Positions 1 through 10,080 of a stretch of 64,000 bases of DNA are shown here, in pieces. The DNA comes from Paenibacillus sp. FSL R7-0204 (GTDB lineage: Bacteria > Bacillota > Bacilli > Paenibacillales > Paenibacillaceae): the NCBI RefSeq assembly GCF_038002225.1, contig NZ_JBBOCA010000001.1, positions 6,262,001 through 6,326,000 of the forward strand, written 5' to 3'. A program made the position numbers and the translations under genes. The notes under the pieces were generated by a model that had not been told where the DNA came from, did no database searches, and saw only the letters and a program-made list of their open reading frames with translations. Numbering within the stretch: the stretch's first letter is position 1; each line of letters opens with the position of its first letter.

Positions 1-18
1 CAATTGTAAGTATATGAC

Positions 19-1026
<1,008 letters not shown>

Positions 1027-1045
1027 TTAATTTGGGACCCATCGT

Positions 1046-1127
1046 AAAGAGCGGGTGCTTCAAGAGCACACTCCTGTTAGGCTTACTCTATTATAGCGTG
1101 CTCCTCAAGCCCCCGCTCTTTAGCGGG
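1046..1127 (-). repeat. competing hairpins between ilvH and ilvC
   Basis: The 188-nt gap between ilvH and ilvC holds an inverted repeat whose arms, 1046-1060 and 1107-1121, match at 14 of 15 positions, with a further inner pairing GAGCAC/GTGCTC. The right arm also belongs to a shorter hairpin, CCCGCT-CTTT-AGCGGG, at 1112-1127, so the two folds exclude each other. No T-run follows on the minus strand, so it is not a plain terminator. It could be an RNA-processing or stability element or a small repeated element. Confidence 0.6.
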
Positions 1128-1199
1128 CAAAGTCTGTCCTAATCTTAATTAAATTAATGCACGCAAGCAGCAATTCGTTAAAGCTGTAAAATGTGACGA

Positions 1200-1679
1200 T
1201 TAGGCATTCCCGCGGATCATCGCCGTTACTCCTGTCCGGGACAGCTCCTTAATGCCATAAGGCTTCAGCAGCTCAATCATTGCATCAATCTTGGTGGTAT
1301 CCCCAACTACCTGTACAAGCAGGCTGGTTGAGCCAATATCTACAACAGAAGCACGGAAGGTTTCGACTACGCCCATAATCTCAGGCCGCTCAGAGGGCTC
1401 AGCCTTGACCTTAATGAGCGCCAGCTCACGGGCAACCATAGGCCTTACACCCAGATCAACTACCTTAATTACATCAATCAGCTTGTAGAGCTGCTTCTCA
1501 ATCTGCTCCAGAGTATGCTGATCACCTAACGTTACAATGACCATCCGGGACAATCCGACCTCTTCGGATTGCCCAACAGTAATACTCTCAATATTGAACC
1601 CCCGGCGGCCGAATAATCCGGATACCCGCTGCAGCACGCCAGGCTGGTCATTCACAAGCACAGCAATCGTATGTCTCAT
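1200..1679 (-). CDS. ilvH: acetolactate synthase small (regulatory) subunit
   Basis: Regulatory subunit of acetohydroxyacid synthase; binds valine through its N-terminal ACT domain and activates the IlvB catalytic subunit. The 159-residue protein begins MRHTIAVLVNDQPGVLQRVS, the typical ACT start, followed by GLFGRRGFNIESI. A GTG one codon earlier is also possible; the ATG at 1679 is preferred. It starts five bases after the ilvB stop, its ribosome site (GGGGGAT) lying inside the end of ilvB, which suggests translational coupling. Also called ilvN. Confidence 0.95.
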   Translation of the reverse strand: MRHTIAVLVNDQPGVLQRVSGLFGRRGFNIESITVGQSEEVGLSRMVIVTLGDQHTLEQIEKQLYKLIDVIKVVDLGVRPMVARELALIKVKAEPSERPEIMGVVETFRASVVDIGSTSLLVQVVGDTTKIDAMIELLKPYGIKELSRTGVTAMIRGNA

Positions 1680-1684
1680 CACTG

Positions 1685-3436
1685 TTATTCATCCCCCATC
1701 AGCATTTGATCAATGGTAGACCCTTGGGTTACCATCGGGTAGACATTCTCGTCTTTGGGGACAACGAATTCTACCAGGACAGGTCCAGGTGTTTCCATGG
1801 CTTCTTTCCAGGCGGCGCTGGCTTCTTCCTTGTTCGTTGCCCGCAGGCCCTTCACACCGTAAGCCTCAGCCAGCTTCACAAAGTCCGGGCTGCCGGCCAG
1901 ATCGGTATAGCTGTAACGCTTCTCATAAATCAGGTTCTGCCACTGACGAACCATCCCGAGTACCTGATTGTTGATCACAACGATCTTGACCGGAATCTTA
2001 TTGATCGCACAGATCGCAAGCTCCTGGGAACACATCTGCATGCCGCCGTCACCATTAATGGAGACTACGAGCCGCTGCGGATGGGCCATTTGCGCCCCGA
2101 TCGCTGACGGGAATCCGAAGCCCATTGTTCCAAGGCCCCCCGAAGTAATCCATGAACGCGGATGGTTGAACTTGTAATATTGAGCAGCCCACATCTGATG
2201 CTGGCCTACGTCAGTCGTCACAATAGCTTCACCTTTGGTGGTGTCATTGATCATCTGGATGACCCACTGCGGCTTCAGCTCCGTCTCCGAATCCTTGTAC
2301 CGGTACGGCTGGTCCAGCTTCCACTGGGCAATCTGTGTTCTCCAGGCATCGGCCTTCGAGGCACGCTTCACATCCGGGATCAGCATTTCCAGAACCGTCT
2401 TAACATCGCCCACAATAGGAATATCAGTTGCTACATTCTTGCCGATCTCGGCCGGATCAATATCGATATGCACGATCTTCGCTTTGGGAGCGAAGCCGTC
2501 CAGCTTGCCGGTTACGCGGTCATCGAACCGGGCACCGATGTTAATCAGCAGATCGCATTGCTGAATGGCATTATTGGCTGTGTATGTGCCGTGCATTCCC
2601 GGCATTCCCATCCACAACTCTTCGCCGCTCGGGTAACACCCCAGTCCCAGCAATGTAGTAGTAATTGGAATCTCCGTGCGCTTCACGAATTCATACATGG
2701 ACTCATGCGCTCCAGAGTAGATGACTCCGCCGCCTGCAATAATAATCGGACGCTCCGCCGCCTCAATAGCCTTCACCAGTTTATCGAGCTGCAGCTTATT
2801 GGGAACCGTGCGCGGATTGTAGCCGCGAAGGTTAACTCCCTGGTGTTCTGCCGGAGTGAACAATGTCATCGCCGCCGATACATCCTTCGGAATATCGATC
2901 AGTACCGGACCTTTACGTCCCGTATTCGCAATATGGAAGGCTTCATGAATAATGCGCGGCAGGTCCTCAACATCCCTTACCAGATAGCTGTGCTTCGTAA
3001 TCGGCATCGTTATCCCGGTAATATCCGCTTCCTGGAAAGCATCGGTACCGATCAGGCTGGAGAATACGTTCCCGGTAATCACTACCAGCGGAACAGAGTC
3101 CATGTAGGCCGTAGCAATCCCGGTTACCAGATTGGTTGCTCCCGGACCTGAAGTCGCAATACATACGCCAGGCTTACCGCTTGCTCTTGCATACCCGTCA
3201 GCCGCATGGATCGCTCCCTGCTCGTGGCGTGTCAGAATGTGTTTGAAATCCTCGAAGCCATAAAGCGCATCATAGATATAAAGTACAGCCCCGCCCGGAT
3301 ATCCGAATACCGTATCTACACCTTCAAGTACCAGGCTGCGAAGCAGGATCTCAGACCCCGATACCACCTCAGGATTTTTCCATTTCTCACGTAACTGCTC
3401 TATCGACCGCACTTCTTCCGGTAATTGCGCGCTCAT
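1685..3436 (-). CDS. ilvB: acetolactate synthase large (catalytic) subunit
   Basis: Thiamine-diphosphate enzyme that condenses two pyruvates, or pyruvate and 2-oxobutyrate, in the first common step of branched-chain amino acid synthesis. The 583-residue protein has the three usual domains: an N-terminal TPP-pyrimidine domain with the catalytic Glu in [16 protein letters not shown], a central Rossmann-like domain, and a C-terminal TPP-binding motif [10 protein letters not shown]. The start at 3436 is preceded by AGGGAGG at a normal distance; the longer frame would begin with 13 unconserved residues. First gene of the ilvB-ilvH-ilvC operon, downstream of a T-box. Confidence 0.97.
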   Translation of the reverse strand: MSAQLPEEVRSIEQLREKWKNPEVVSGSEILLRSLVLEGVDTVFGYPGGAVLYIYDALYGFEDFKHILTRHEQGAIHAADGYARASGKPGVCIATSGPGATNLVTGIATAYMDSVPLVVITGNVFSSLIGTDAFQEADITGITMPITKHSYLVRDVEDLPRIIHEAFHIANTGRKGPVLIDIPKDVSAAMTLFTPAEHQGVNLRGYNPRTVPNKLQLDKLVKAIEAAERPIIIAGGGVIYSGAHESMYEFVKRTEIPITTTLLGLGCYPSGEELWMGMPGMHGTYTANNAIQQCDLLINIGARFDDRVTGKLDGFAPKAKIVHIDIDPAEIGKNVATDIPIVGDVKTVLEMLIPDVKRASKADAWRTQIAQWKLDQPYRYKDSETELKPQWVIQMINDTTKGEAIVTTDVGQHQMWAAQYYKFNHPRSWITSGGLGTMGFGFPSAIGAQMAHPQRLVVSINGDGGMQMCSQELAICAINKIPVKIVVINNQVLGMVRQWQNLIYEKRYSYTDLAGSPDFVKLAEAYGVKGLRATNKEEASAAWKEAMETPGPVLVEFVVPKDENVYPMVTQGSTIDQMLMGDE

Positions 3437-3540
3437 CAGTATTCCTCCCTTCGATCGTTCACATGCATTATTCAAATGACAGGACGTCAGTATCCAATCT
3501 TTAATATTAGCGAACAGGCCTCAATCCTTCCTGTTTCAAC

Positions 3541-3903
3541 AAAAAAACCTTTCGCCTCCCACGCGCAGAAGAAGCGCGTGAGGGACGAAAGGTTTAGCTT
3601 CCGTGGTACCACCCATGTTTGCATAACATCTCACGATGATATGCCTTATCAGGATACAAAAATCCATCGATGTAGGCAGGGCCCAAATCTTCGTAACCTG
3701 AAGTCCCTAACGCGGACCAAACGATTCCCCCTAATAATTCCACCGCTCCTGCTGGTGGACCTTTCAGGGAAACAGCTCCGAGGTGAGCTCGTATATAAGG
3801 GATTCTGGTGGAGGTTGCAGCAATTCCTCTCACTCTCTGAACAAAAGAGCCCTTAAAACTTCGTCCTCATCATTGCCGATACATGTATGCTCGTTAAATG
3901 TTT
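3541..3903 (-). promoter_or_regulatory. T-box leader of the ilv operon (probable Leu specifier)
   Basis: On the minus strand the leader ends in the T-box TGGGTGGTACCACGG (3601-3615) and a strong terminator, stem ACCTTTCG/CGAAAGGT with a T-run at 3541-3547. The 5' part shows Stem I: GATGAGGACGAAG (K-turn/loop E region), an apical part with CAGAGAG and TTGCTGCAA, and a closing stem AAGGG/CCCTT. The 3' side of the specifier loop reads CGAG-CTC-A, so I read the specifier as CUC (Leu) at 3785-3787. Uncharged tRNA-Leu would then stabilise the antiterminator and allow ilvB transcription. The T-box itself is certain; the specifier is an inference from alignment by eye. Confidence 0.93.
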
Positions 3904-3909
3904 AGACAC

Positions 3910-3938
3910 ATTATATGATTCCTCACACGGTTAGTCAA
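3910..3938 (-). promoter_or_regulatory. sigma-A promoter of the ilv operon
   Basis: Minus-strand TTGACT (3933-3938), 17-nt spacer, TATAAT (3910-3915). This near-consensus promoter places the transcript start near 3903, just upstream of T-box Stem I. Confidence 0.85.
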
Positions 3939-4056
3939 TACCCATCTGCGGGTTATACATTAAATTCTTCATAAAATCTTGTTCTATTCTTGCCGGAACG
4001 CCCACACCGCCCGGGGCATATGATGTACGACAATACGTGGAAAGGGGGCAATATTT

Positions 4057-4503
4057 ATGATTCGTTACCGCAGACCCAGGCAGGATGACACGATTATTTA
4101 TGACTTGATTGAAAAGCAGCTTGTCCCGTTATCCCATCTTCCGCAGACAATCATTAATCAGGTCAGGAAAGATCTGCCCCGCCGTCTGGGACAGGGAGTC
4201 ACACTTGTTGCTTGTCCCGACTACGACAGCGATCCGCTGGGATTCGTGCATTTTCTGCTGCATGGCGACTTGTTATATATTGATATGCTCGCTATTGCCC
4301 CGGGAGCAAGGCGTAAGCGCTACGGTAATATGCTCATGGACAGGGCAGAGCGGTTTGCACTATCCCGTGCATGCCATAGAGCGAAGGTTTCCGTAGATAC
4401 CGGAAATACCGCTGGTCTGGCTTTTTATGAAAAACTGGGCTACAGCGTAGCCCGTTATCAACCGCAAAATTACTGTTATGAGCTTGAGAAACAGTTTCGC
4501 TGA
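4057..4503 (+). CDS. GNAT family N-acetyltransferase
   Basis: A 148-residue single-domain GNAT protein; substrate unknown. Acetyl-CoA binding is suggested by LAIAPGARRKRYGNMLMDRAE around residues 87-107 (motif A, R-x-x-R/K-Y-G form), followed by the C-terminal AGLAFYEKLGY that ends most GNATs. The start follows AAAGGGGG at normal spacing. It stands alone, oriented away from the ilv operon, and ends next to a small hairpin (ATAGAG/CTCTAT) shared with the convergent neighbour. Confidence 0.8.
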   Translation: MIRYRRPRQDDTIIYDLIEKQLVPLSHLPQTIINQVRKDLPRRLGQGVTLVACPDYDSDPLGFVHFLLHGDLLYIDMLAIAPGARRKRYGNMLMDRAERFALSRACHRAKVSVDTGNTAGLAFYEKLGYSVARYQPQNYCYELEKQFR

Positions 4504-4521
4504 TAGAGCAGGCTCTATGGT

Positions 4522-4881
4522 TTAAAAGAATCCAATCGGCGGAATGCCATAACCAGGACCGGGACCATAGCCGCCATAAGGGCCGGGAACAGGACCATGG
4601 CCATAACCATAACCGCCCCCGTAAGGAGCCCCGCCGCCATAGCCGTAGCCATAGCCTCCGCCGTAACCGTAAGGAGCCGTACCGATGGCCAGCAAATCAA
4701 ACAACACGAGCGGAATCAGTGCCTTGGTTTGTACTTTTTTCCCACTGATGCGCTGCAGGATCAGCCGGTTGCCTGAGATGCGGACCAGTTTGCCCGTCAC
4801 TTTAGACCCGTCTTTTTTTACCGCCACGATATGTTTGCCTATCAGTTTGATCACTTGCTGCTTCGTAACCGGGTGTGCCAT
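4522..4881 (-). CDS. small protein with Gly/Tyr-rich C-terminal tail
   Basis: Not recognised as a named gene. The 119-residue protein has an ordered N-terminal part (residues 1-60), with VIKLIGKHIVAVKKDGSKVTG suggesting an Sm-like or small beta-barrel fold, and then a tail of about 45 residues made of Gly, Tyr and Pro (YGYGGGYGYGYGGG and similar). Such tails occur in spore-coat and other self-associating surface proteins, so a coat role is possible but unproven. The start at 4881 has AGGAGGG at correct distance; a reading frame extending 61 codons further upstream lacks a ribosome site and conserved content. Confidence 0.65.
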   Translation of the reverse strand: MAHPVTKQQVIKLIGKHIVAVKKDGSKVTGKLVRISGNRLILQRISGKKVQTKALIPLVLFDLLAIGTAPYGYGGGYGYGYGGGAPYGGGYGYGHGPVPGPYGGYGPGPGYGIPPIGFF

Positions 4882-5081
4882 AATATCCCTCCTGTATTTG
4901 TTTCTTAACAATCTATTCGCCTCACCCGGTATTTGCCTGTACTTCCGCCCGCCTCCGGGCTGAAAGTATCCGCAGCAGCTGCCTGCAATGATTACAAAAT
5001 CCCCCACAAAGTGGGGCTTTAGCCTCGAGGATGACTCAGGTACTTTGCGTGGACCCCAAAACATATAAATTCTTATCTATC

Positions 5082-5115
5082 AAAAAAGCGCATTCCCGGA
5101 AATCCGGAAATGCGC
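5082..5115 (-). terminator. rho-independent terminator of the nup operon
   Basis: Minus-strand stem GCGCATTTCCGG/CCGGGAATGCGC followed by TTTTTT, 40 nt after the nupQ stop. Confidence 0.85.
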
Positions 5116-5154
5116 TCTGTTCTGTTAAGCAATGGGAATGGTATACCGATAGCC

Positions 5155-6111
5155 TTAGCGTTTGCTCGGATCGTAAGGTTCACCAAGCGCCTTAGGTGCC
5201 GAGGAACGGCCCACTGCACTCACCAGAACAATAATGGTTAACACATAAGGAATCATGAAGATGAATTCCTGCGGAATGCTCTTGGACCATTCAAACAGCT
5301 GGACATAGTTGCGGATCGCCTGGGAGAAGCCGAAGAATACCGCAGCACCGAAGGCACCAAGCGGATTCCACTTCCCGAAAATCATCGCAGCAATGGCAAT
5401 GAAGCCTTGTCCCGAGATCGTATTGTGCGCAAACGTACCTGTAGTAGTCAATGTAATAGTGGCTCCGCCGATCCCCGCCAGCAGCCCGCTCAGCATTACT
5501 CCGATATATCTCATCTTGTTGACGTTGACACCCAGGGTATCAGCCGCACTCGGATGTTCCCCGACTGCACGCAGACGCAGTCCGAACGGAGTTTTGAACA
5601 GGACGAAATAAATGACAATGACTAAGATAATCGCCAGATAAGTGGTTGGATAGGAGTTAAATATCCCCTCGCCGATGACCGGAATCTTGGAGAGCCCGGG
5701 AATCGCCACTTTGCTGAATCCGTCGATTAGCGGAGTTTCGCCTGATCCTTCGAAAAACAGCTTAACCATGTACAATGTGCTGCCTGCGGCCAGGAAGTTA
5801 ATAACCGTACCACTTATCGTCTGATCAGCCTTGAAGGTAATCGCAGCCACTGCATGAATCAGTGAACCGATTACTCCTACAGCCATGGCACAAAGCACGC
5901 CGACCCAAGGTGCCCATTCGCCCATACCTGCATCTTGAGCATAGTAGCCACCTACGGCAGCTGCAAAGGCACCAAACATCATTAAACCTTCAAGTCCGAT
6001 GTTCACAACACCGGATCGTTCAGAGAAGATGCCGCCGAGGGAGGCAAATATTAGCGCTGTGGAAAAAACAAGCGTCGTATTGAGCAGTTGGCCTAAGACT
6101 ACGAAGTCCAT
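5155..6111 (-). CDS. nupQ: nucleoside ABC transporter permease (NupQ/YufQ-like)
   Basis: Second permease of a BmpA-type ABC importer, family of the B. subtilis guanosine transporter NupNOPQ. The 318-residue protein is almost wholly hydrophobic with 8-9 membrane segments. The conserved core GLRLRAVGEHPSAADTLGVNV (about residues 176-196) is the permease-ATPase coupling loop of this family, followed by SGLLAGIGGA. It begins immediately after the nupP stop (no gap) and is the last gene before a terminator. Substrate specificity (purine or pyrimidine nucleosides) cannot be read from the sequence. Confidence 0.88.
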   Translation of the reverse strand: MDFVVLGQLLNTTLVFSTALIFASLGGIFSERSGVVNIGLEGLMMFGAFAAAVGGYYAQDAGMGEWAPWVGVLCAMAVGVIGSLIHAVAAITFKADQTISGTVINFLAAGSTLYMVKLFFEGSGETPLIDGFSKVAIPGLSKIPVIGEGIFNSYPTTYLAIILVIVIYFVLFKTPFGLRLRAVGEHPSAADTLGVNVNKMRYIGVMLSGLLAGIGGATITLTTTGTFAHNTISGQGFIAIAAMIFGKWNPLGAFGAAVFFGFSQAIRNYVQLFEWSKSIPQEFIFMIPYVLTIIVLVSAVGRSSAPKALGEPYDPSKR

Positions 6112-7188
6112 CTATAACACCTTCTCTTTCTTGCGCTTGAAGTAAAACGGTTTGAGCACCCAGCGTACAATGCCTTGCGCAGCAATGAAGAATATGATCG
6201 AACCAATCACAATACGGATCAGCTCCGGCGGCACATCGGCGCCAAAGCTCATACCAGCCGAGCCATACGTTAACGTGCCGTAAAGAATGGCAGCCAGAAT
6301 GACACCCAGCGGATGAGTCAATCCGAGCAAGGCAACAGCGATACCGTCGAATCCATAACCAGGTGAAGCTGCAAATACCGATTGATAATGGAAGACGCCA
6401 AGCACTTCACCAGCGCCTGCCAATCCTGCGAACACGCCGCTGATGAACATAGCCTTCACCACGTTACGTCCAACATTCATGCCTGCATACTCAGCAGCAT
6501 GCGGATTCAGACCTACTGCGCGCATCTCGTAACCCTGCTTGGTCTTCCACAGATAGACATAGAAGAAGGTAGCTGCTGCCAGGGCAATTACAGTTCCCCA
6601 GTGCAGACGGGCGTTATCGAAGGTGGAGAAGAGGAAGGTCATGGAGAGAGAAGCCGGATTATCCTCCGACCGGTTCTGTCCCTGCAGAAGCAGGAACGTC
6701 CGGACAATATAGTTCGACAGGAAGAGCGCAATCCAGTTCAACATGATTGTTGTAATAACTTCATTAATTCCGCGCTTAGCCTTCAGATATCCGGCAATAC
6801 CGGCCCATAGTCCGCCGCACACAGCGGCTGCAATGACTGCAAGCGGGACTAACAGGAAACCGGGCAATACGCCGCCAAGCTTAATGCCGACAACAGATGC
6901 AGCCGTCATTCCGATCATGACCTGCCCGTCCGCACCAATGTTGAACATCCCTGAGCGGAAGGCAAAGGCTACAGCCAGACCCGTCAGCATCAGCGGAGTC
7001 ATCTCACGGATCGCCTCACCGAAATCATACGGGCTGCCAAACACACGCTTGAACAGCGCAGAGTAGGCTGCAATAGGATCGTAACCGCCAAACAGCATGA
7101 CAATAGCACCTACCAGGAAACCCAGCAGAATCGCTACAAGCGGAACGATATAGCTGTCTGTTGCGAATATTTTCCGGAGTCTAGACAT
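6112..7188 (-). CDS. nupP: nucleoside ABC transporter permease (NupP/YufP-like)
   Basis: First permease of the BmpA-type importer. About 358 residues with a leading membrane segment (VPLVAILLGFLVGAIVMLFG) and 9-10 helices overall. GYEMRAVGLNPHAAEYAGMNV is the ATPase-coupling loop equivalent to the one in NupQ. The ATG at 7188 is 8 nt after GGGGAGG; an ATG at 7194 sits only 2 nt from that site. Either start overlaps the end of nupO by 8-14 nt, which indicates translational coupling. Confidence 0.88.
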   Translation of the reverse strand: MSRLRKIFATDSYIVPLVAILLGFLVGAIVMLFGGYDPIAAYSALFKRVFGSPYDFGEAIREMTPLMLTGLAVAFAFRSGMFNIGADGQVMIGMTAASVVGIKLGGVLPGFLLVPLAVIAAAVCGGLWAGIAGYLKAKRGINEVITTIMLNWIALFLSNYIVRTFLLLQGQNRSEDNPASLSMTFLFSTFDNARLHWGTVIALAAATFFYVYLWKTKQGYEMRAVGLNPHAAEYAGMNVGRNVVKAMFISGVFAGLAGAGEVLGVFHYQSVFAASPGYGFDGIAVALLGLTHPLGVILAAILYGTLTYGSAGMSFGADVPPELIRIVIGSIIFFIAAQGIVRWVLKPFYFKRKKEKVL

Positions 7189-8719
7189 CCGCATGACCTC
7201 CCCGCTTCAAACTGCCCGCCATCATCAGACCCAGTTCCTGGTCGTTCGTGTCCTGCGGGAATACTTCTCCGACAATCTGTCCTTCATAAATAACGGCAAT
7301 CCGGTCAGATACATTCATTATTTCATCCAATTCAAAAGAAATCAGCAATACTGCCTTGCCTTGATCCCGCTGGGCAATGAGCTGCTTCTGCACAAATTCA
7401 ATCGCCCCGACATCCAGTCCGCGTGTTGGCTGTGCGGCAATCAGCAGAGTCGGATTCTTGTCTATTTCCCGCGCAATAATCGCTTTTTGTTGATTACCGC
7501 CGGATAAGGAGCGGGCTTTGTTCTCTATGGAAGGTGTACGCACATCGAACTGTCTTACCAAATCTTCGGCATGCTTGTTAATCACTTCTGTGTTCAAGAA
7601 TCCGTTCTGGTTGTACGGACTCTTATAATACGTCTCCAGAACCATGTTCTCACTTACAGTGAAGTCCAGCACCAGACCATGCTTGTGACGGTCCTCCGGA
7701 ATATGGGAGACATTCATTTCAGATACCTTACGCGGAGACAGATTAGCAATCTCCTTACCGGAGACCTGGATCGAGCCCGAATCAATCTTGCGTAGCCCAG
7801 TAATGGCCTGAATCAGCTCACTTTGGCCGTTACCGTCCACTCCGGCGATTCCGAGAATCTCCCCTGCCTTCACTTCAAAGCTCAGGTTATTCAGCACAGG
7901 CACGCCATCCTTGCTCTTGCTGCTGACATTAGACAGCTTCAGGATGCTCTCGCCAATATGCGGTGTCTGCTTGTCCACTTTGAACGTAACCCCGCGTCCG
8001 ACCATCTTCTCAGCCAGCTCATTCGGATTGGTCTCCGCGGTCTTCACCGTATCAATTACCTTACCGCGCCGGATAATCGTGACACGGTCAGAGATGTGCA
8101 TAATTTCCTTCAGCTTATGCGTGATCAGGATAATAGATTTACCTTCAGCAACGAGCCGCTTCATAATCGCCATCAGTTCCGTAATTTCCTGCGGCGTAAG
8201 TACAGCGGTAGGCTCGTCGAATATAAGTATATCCGCTCCGCGGTACAGGGTTTTCATAATTTCTACCCGTTGCTGCATGCCTACCGAAATGTCATGAATT
8301 TTGGCATTTGGATTGACTTGGAGCCCGTACTGCTCAGATAGCTTACGAACCTGCTCCGCAGCGGATTTATAGTCAATTTTAAGACCTTTCTTCGGTTCCA
8401 TGCCCAGAACAATATTCTCGGTGACCGTAAAAGGATCAACAAGCTTGAAATGCTGGTGAACCATACCAATGCCAAGTTCAATAGCTTTATTGGGGTTATC
8501 GATAATAACCGGTTTCCCGTCGATTTCGATGCTGCCTTCATCGGGCTGATACAGTCCGAATACGATATTCATCAAGGTTGATTTGCCTGCCCCGTTCTCA
8601 CCAAGCAGCGCATGGATCTCCCCTTTTTCCAGCGTCAGACTAATAGAGTCGTTCGCAACGATACCGGGAAAGCGTTTTGTGATTTGCTTCAACTCTACGA
8701 CAGGAGCCGCAGCACTCAT
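7181..8719 (-). CDS. nupO: nucleoside ABC transporter ATPase (tandem ABC, NupO/YufO-like)
   Basis: Fused double ATPase that powers the NupPQ permease. It has 512 residues. The N-terminal half carries Walker A GENGAGKST (about residue 40), signature ISVGMQQRVEI and Walker B DILIFDEPTAVL. The C-terminal half has a degenerate Walker A (GVDGNGQSEL) but an intact signature LSGGNQQKAI, the usual asymmetry in sugar/nucleoside (CUT2-like) ATPases. It is separated from nupN by 178 nt containing two hairpins, fitting higher expression of the binding protein than of the transporter. Confidence 0.9.
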   Translation of the reverse strand: MSAAAPVVELKQITKRFPGIVANDSISLTLEKGEIHALLGENGAGKSTLMNIVFGLYQPDEGSIEIDGKPVIIDNPNKAIELGIGMVHQHFKLVDPFTVTENIVLGMEPKKGLKIDYKSAAEQVRKLSEQYGLQVNPNAKIHDISVGMQQRVEIMKTLYRGADILIFDEPTAVLTPQEITELMAIMKRLVAEGKSIILITHKLKEIMHISDRVTIIRRGKVIDTVKTAETNPNELAEKMVGRGVTFKVDKQTPHIGESILKLSNVSSKSKDGVPVLNNLSFEVKAGEILGIAGVDGNGQSELIQAITGLRKIDSGSIQVSGKEIANLSPRKVSEMNVSHIPEDRHKHGLVLDFTVSENMVLETYYKSPYNQNGFLNTEVINKHAEDLVRQFDVRTPSIENKARSLSGGNQQKAIIAREIDKNPTLLIAAQPTRGLDVGAIEFVQKQLIAQRDQGKAVLLISFELDEIMNVSDRIAVIYEGQIVGEVFPQDTNDQELGLMMAGSLKRGGHADV

Positions 8720-8768
8720 GGAATCACCCTCATCACAGAATATATATAATATTGCCTTTTAGACACGG

Positions 8769-8856
8769 CTGTACCGCCCCACACAAGGACGGTACAGTTG
8801 TGATTGTCTATAACAGATGCTGACAGAGAACAAGGCCAGTACTTGAACCGGCCTTG
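8769..8856 (-). promoter_or_regulatory. two hairpins between nupN and nupO
   Basis: Stem CAAGGCC/GGCCTTG (8831-8856) followed on the minus strand by a perfect 8-bp stem CTGTACCG/CGGTACAG (8769-8797). Neither has a clean T-run. They probably protect nupN mRNA or act as partial terminators, which would favour the lipoprotein over the ATPase and permeases (inference). Confidence 0.55.
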
Positions 8857-8897
8857 CTTCGTCGTTATGTTAAATCGGGTAAAGCTGAAGCAATGAA

Positions 8898-9980
8898 TTA
8901 CTCGGCAGGAACAACAACTGTTCCATCAATGATTTTTTTGCTGTATTCGTCAACCTTAGCCAGAATATCTGCACTAACGTTAGCTTTGGAAGTTTCAGGG
9001 AGACCTACACCGTTGTCTTTCAGACTAAGAACAGTTGTAGTTCCGCCTTTGAATGTTCCGTCAACAACCTGCTGGGAAACCTTCTTAACCGCTTCGTCAA
9101 CACGTTTGATCATGGAAGTCAGCGTTACATCATCGCCAAATTCCAGGGACTGGTCTTTGTCGACGCCGATAACCCATACTTTAGAACCGCCGGCTTTGTT
9201 GCGGGATTTTGCTTCGTTGAATACGCCGTTGCCTGTTGCGCCTGCAGCAGGGAAAATAATGTCGTTGCCGGCATCATACAGCGTTGCAGCCAAAGATTTA
9301 CCTGTATCAGGCTTGTCATAAGCACCTGCATAAGTGATAGTTACTTTTGCATTAGGGTTAACCGCTTCTACGCCGGCTTTGAAGCCCACTTCGAAACGTT
9401 TGATAACCGGGCTTTCCATACCACCGATGAAACCTACTTTGTTGGTTTTGGTTGTCATACCAGCAACAACCCCCACCAGGAAGGAGCCTTCGTTCTCGGC
9501 AAAGGTTACAGATTCAACGTTAGGAGCGTCCACTACACTGTCGATGATGGCCAGATTGGCATTCGGGTTTTCTTTGGCAACCTTCAGTACAGCATCGCCA
9601 AGGTCGAAGCCGATTCCCCAAGTCAGATCATAGCCGCCTTTAACGAACTGGTTAAGGTTAGGCTCATAGTCTGCATTGGATTTACTCTGCAGGTATTTAA
9701 TTTCAGCGCCGAAATCCTTCTCCATAGCCTCCAGTGCTTCCCAAGAAGACTGGTTAAAGGACTTGTCATTAACTCCGCCTACGTCAGTTACGAGACCCAG
9801 CTTGACAGCCTTAGGAGCCTTAGTTGCTTCAGGTGCTTCTGTTGCAGCTGCGTCTGTTGGTGCAGTAGTTGCTGTTCCAGCATTGGAGCCGGAATTAGCG
9901 CTGTTATTGTTACCGCAACCTGCCAGAATGACAGTGAAGGCCATAACCATAACCAAAGATAGTTGGTAAAACTTCTTCAT
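8898..9980 (-). CDS. nupN: BmpA-family nucleoside-binding lipoprotein (NupN/YufN-like)
   Basis: Substrate-binding lipoprotein of the importer, anchored outside the membrane. The 360-residue precursor has a lipoprotein signal peptide ending in the lipobox LAGC at residues 19-22, a Ser/Asn/Ala/Thr-rich linker to about residue 55, then the Bmp/Med domain with GLVTDVGGVNDKSFNQSSWE, the hallmark of the family, and GFIGGMESPVIKRFEVGFKAG. The start has AAGGGGGAT upstream. First gene of nupNOPQ, behind a TATAAT-containing promoter and a 23-bp palindrome. Confidence 0.93.
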   Translation of the reverse strand: MKKFYQLSLVMVMAFTVILAGCGNNNSANSGSNAGTATTAPTDAAATEAPEATKAPKAVKLGLVTDVGGVNDKSFNQSSWEALEAMEKDFGAEIKYLQSKSNADYEPNLNQFVKGGYDLTWGIGFDLGDAVLKVAKENPNANLAIIDSVVDAPNVESVTFAENEGSFLVGVVAGMTTKTNKVGFIGGMESPVIKRFEVGFKAGVEAVNPNAKVTITYAGAYDKPDTGKSLAATLYDAGNDIIFPAAGATGNGVFNEAKSRNKAGGSKVWVIGVDKDQSLEFGDDVTLTSMIKRVDEAVKKVSQQVVDGTFKGGTTTVLSLKDNGVGLPETSKANVSADILAKVDEYSKKIIDGTVVVPAE

Positions 9981-10047
9981 CGAAAGTGATCCCCCTTAGT
10001 AAATTGGATGTCTTCTGTGTTCTGCTTTGGACATACCATTAGTACAA

Positions 10048-10076
10048 ATTATACCTGCAAAAAAAGCTAAAATCCA
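10048..10076 (-). promoter_or_regulatory. probable promoter of nupN
   Basis: Minus-strand TATAAT at 10048-10053 with a weak -35 (TGGATT, 10071-10076) at 17 nt. The weak -35 and the adjacent palindrome suggest a regulated promoter. Confidence 0.55.
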
Positions 10077-10080
10077 GTCT

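Noticed and set aside
2162..3151. 329-codon plus-strand frame across ilvB, and a similar 337-codon frame across ilvC (34-1047)
   Set aside because: Both are mirrors of highly conserved genes and contain no recognisable motif.
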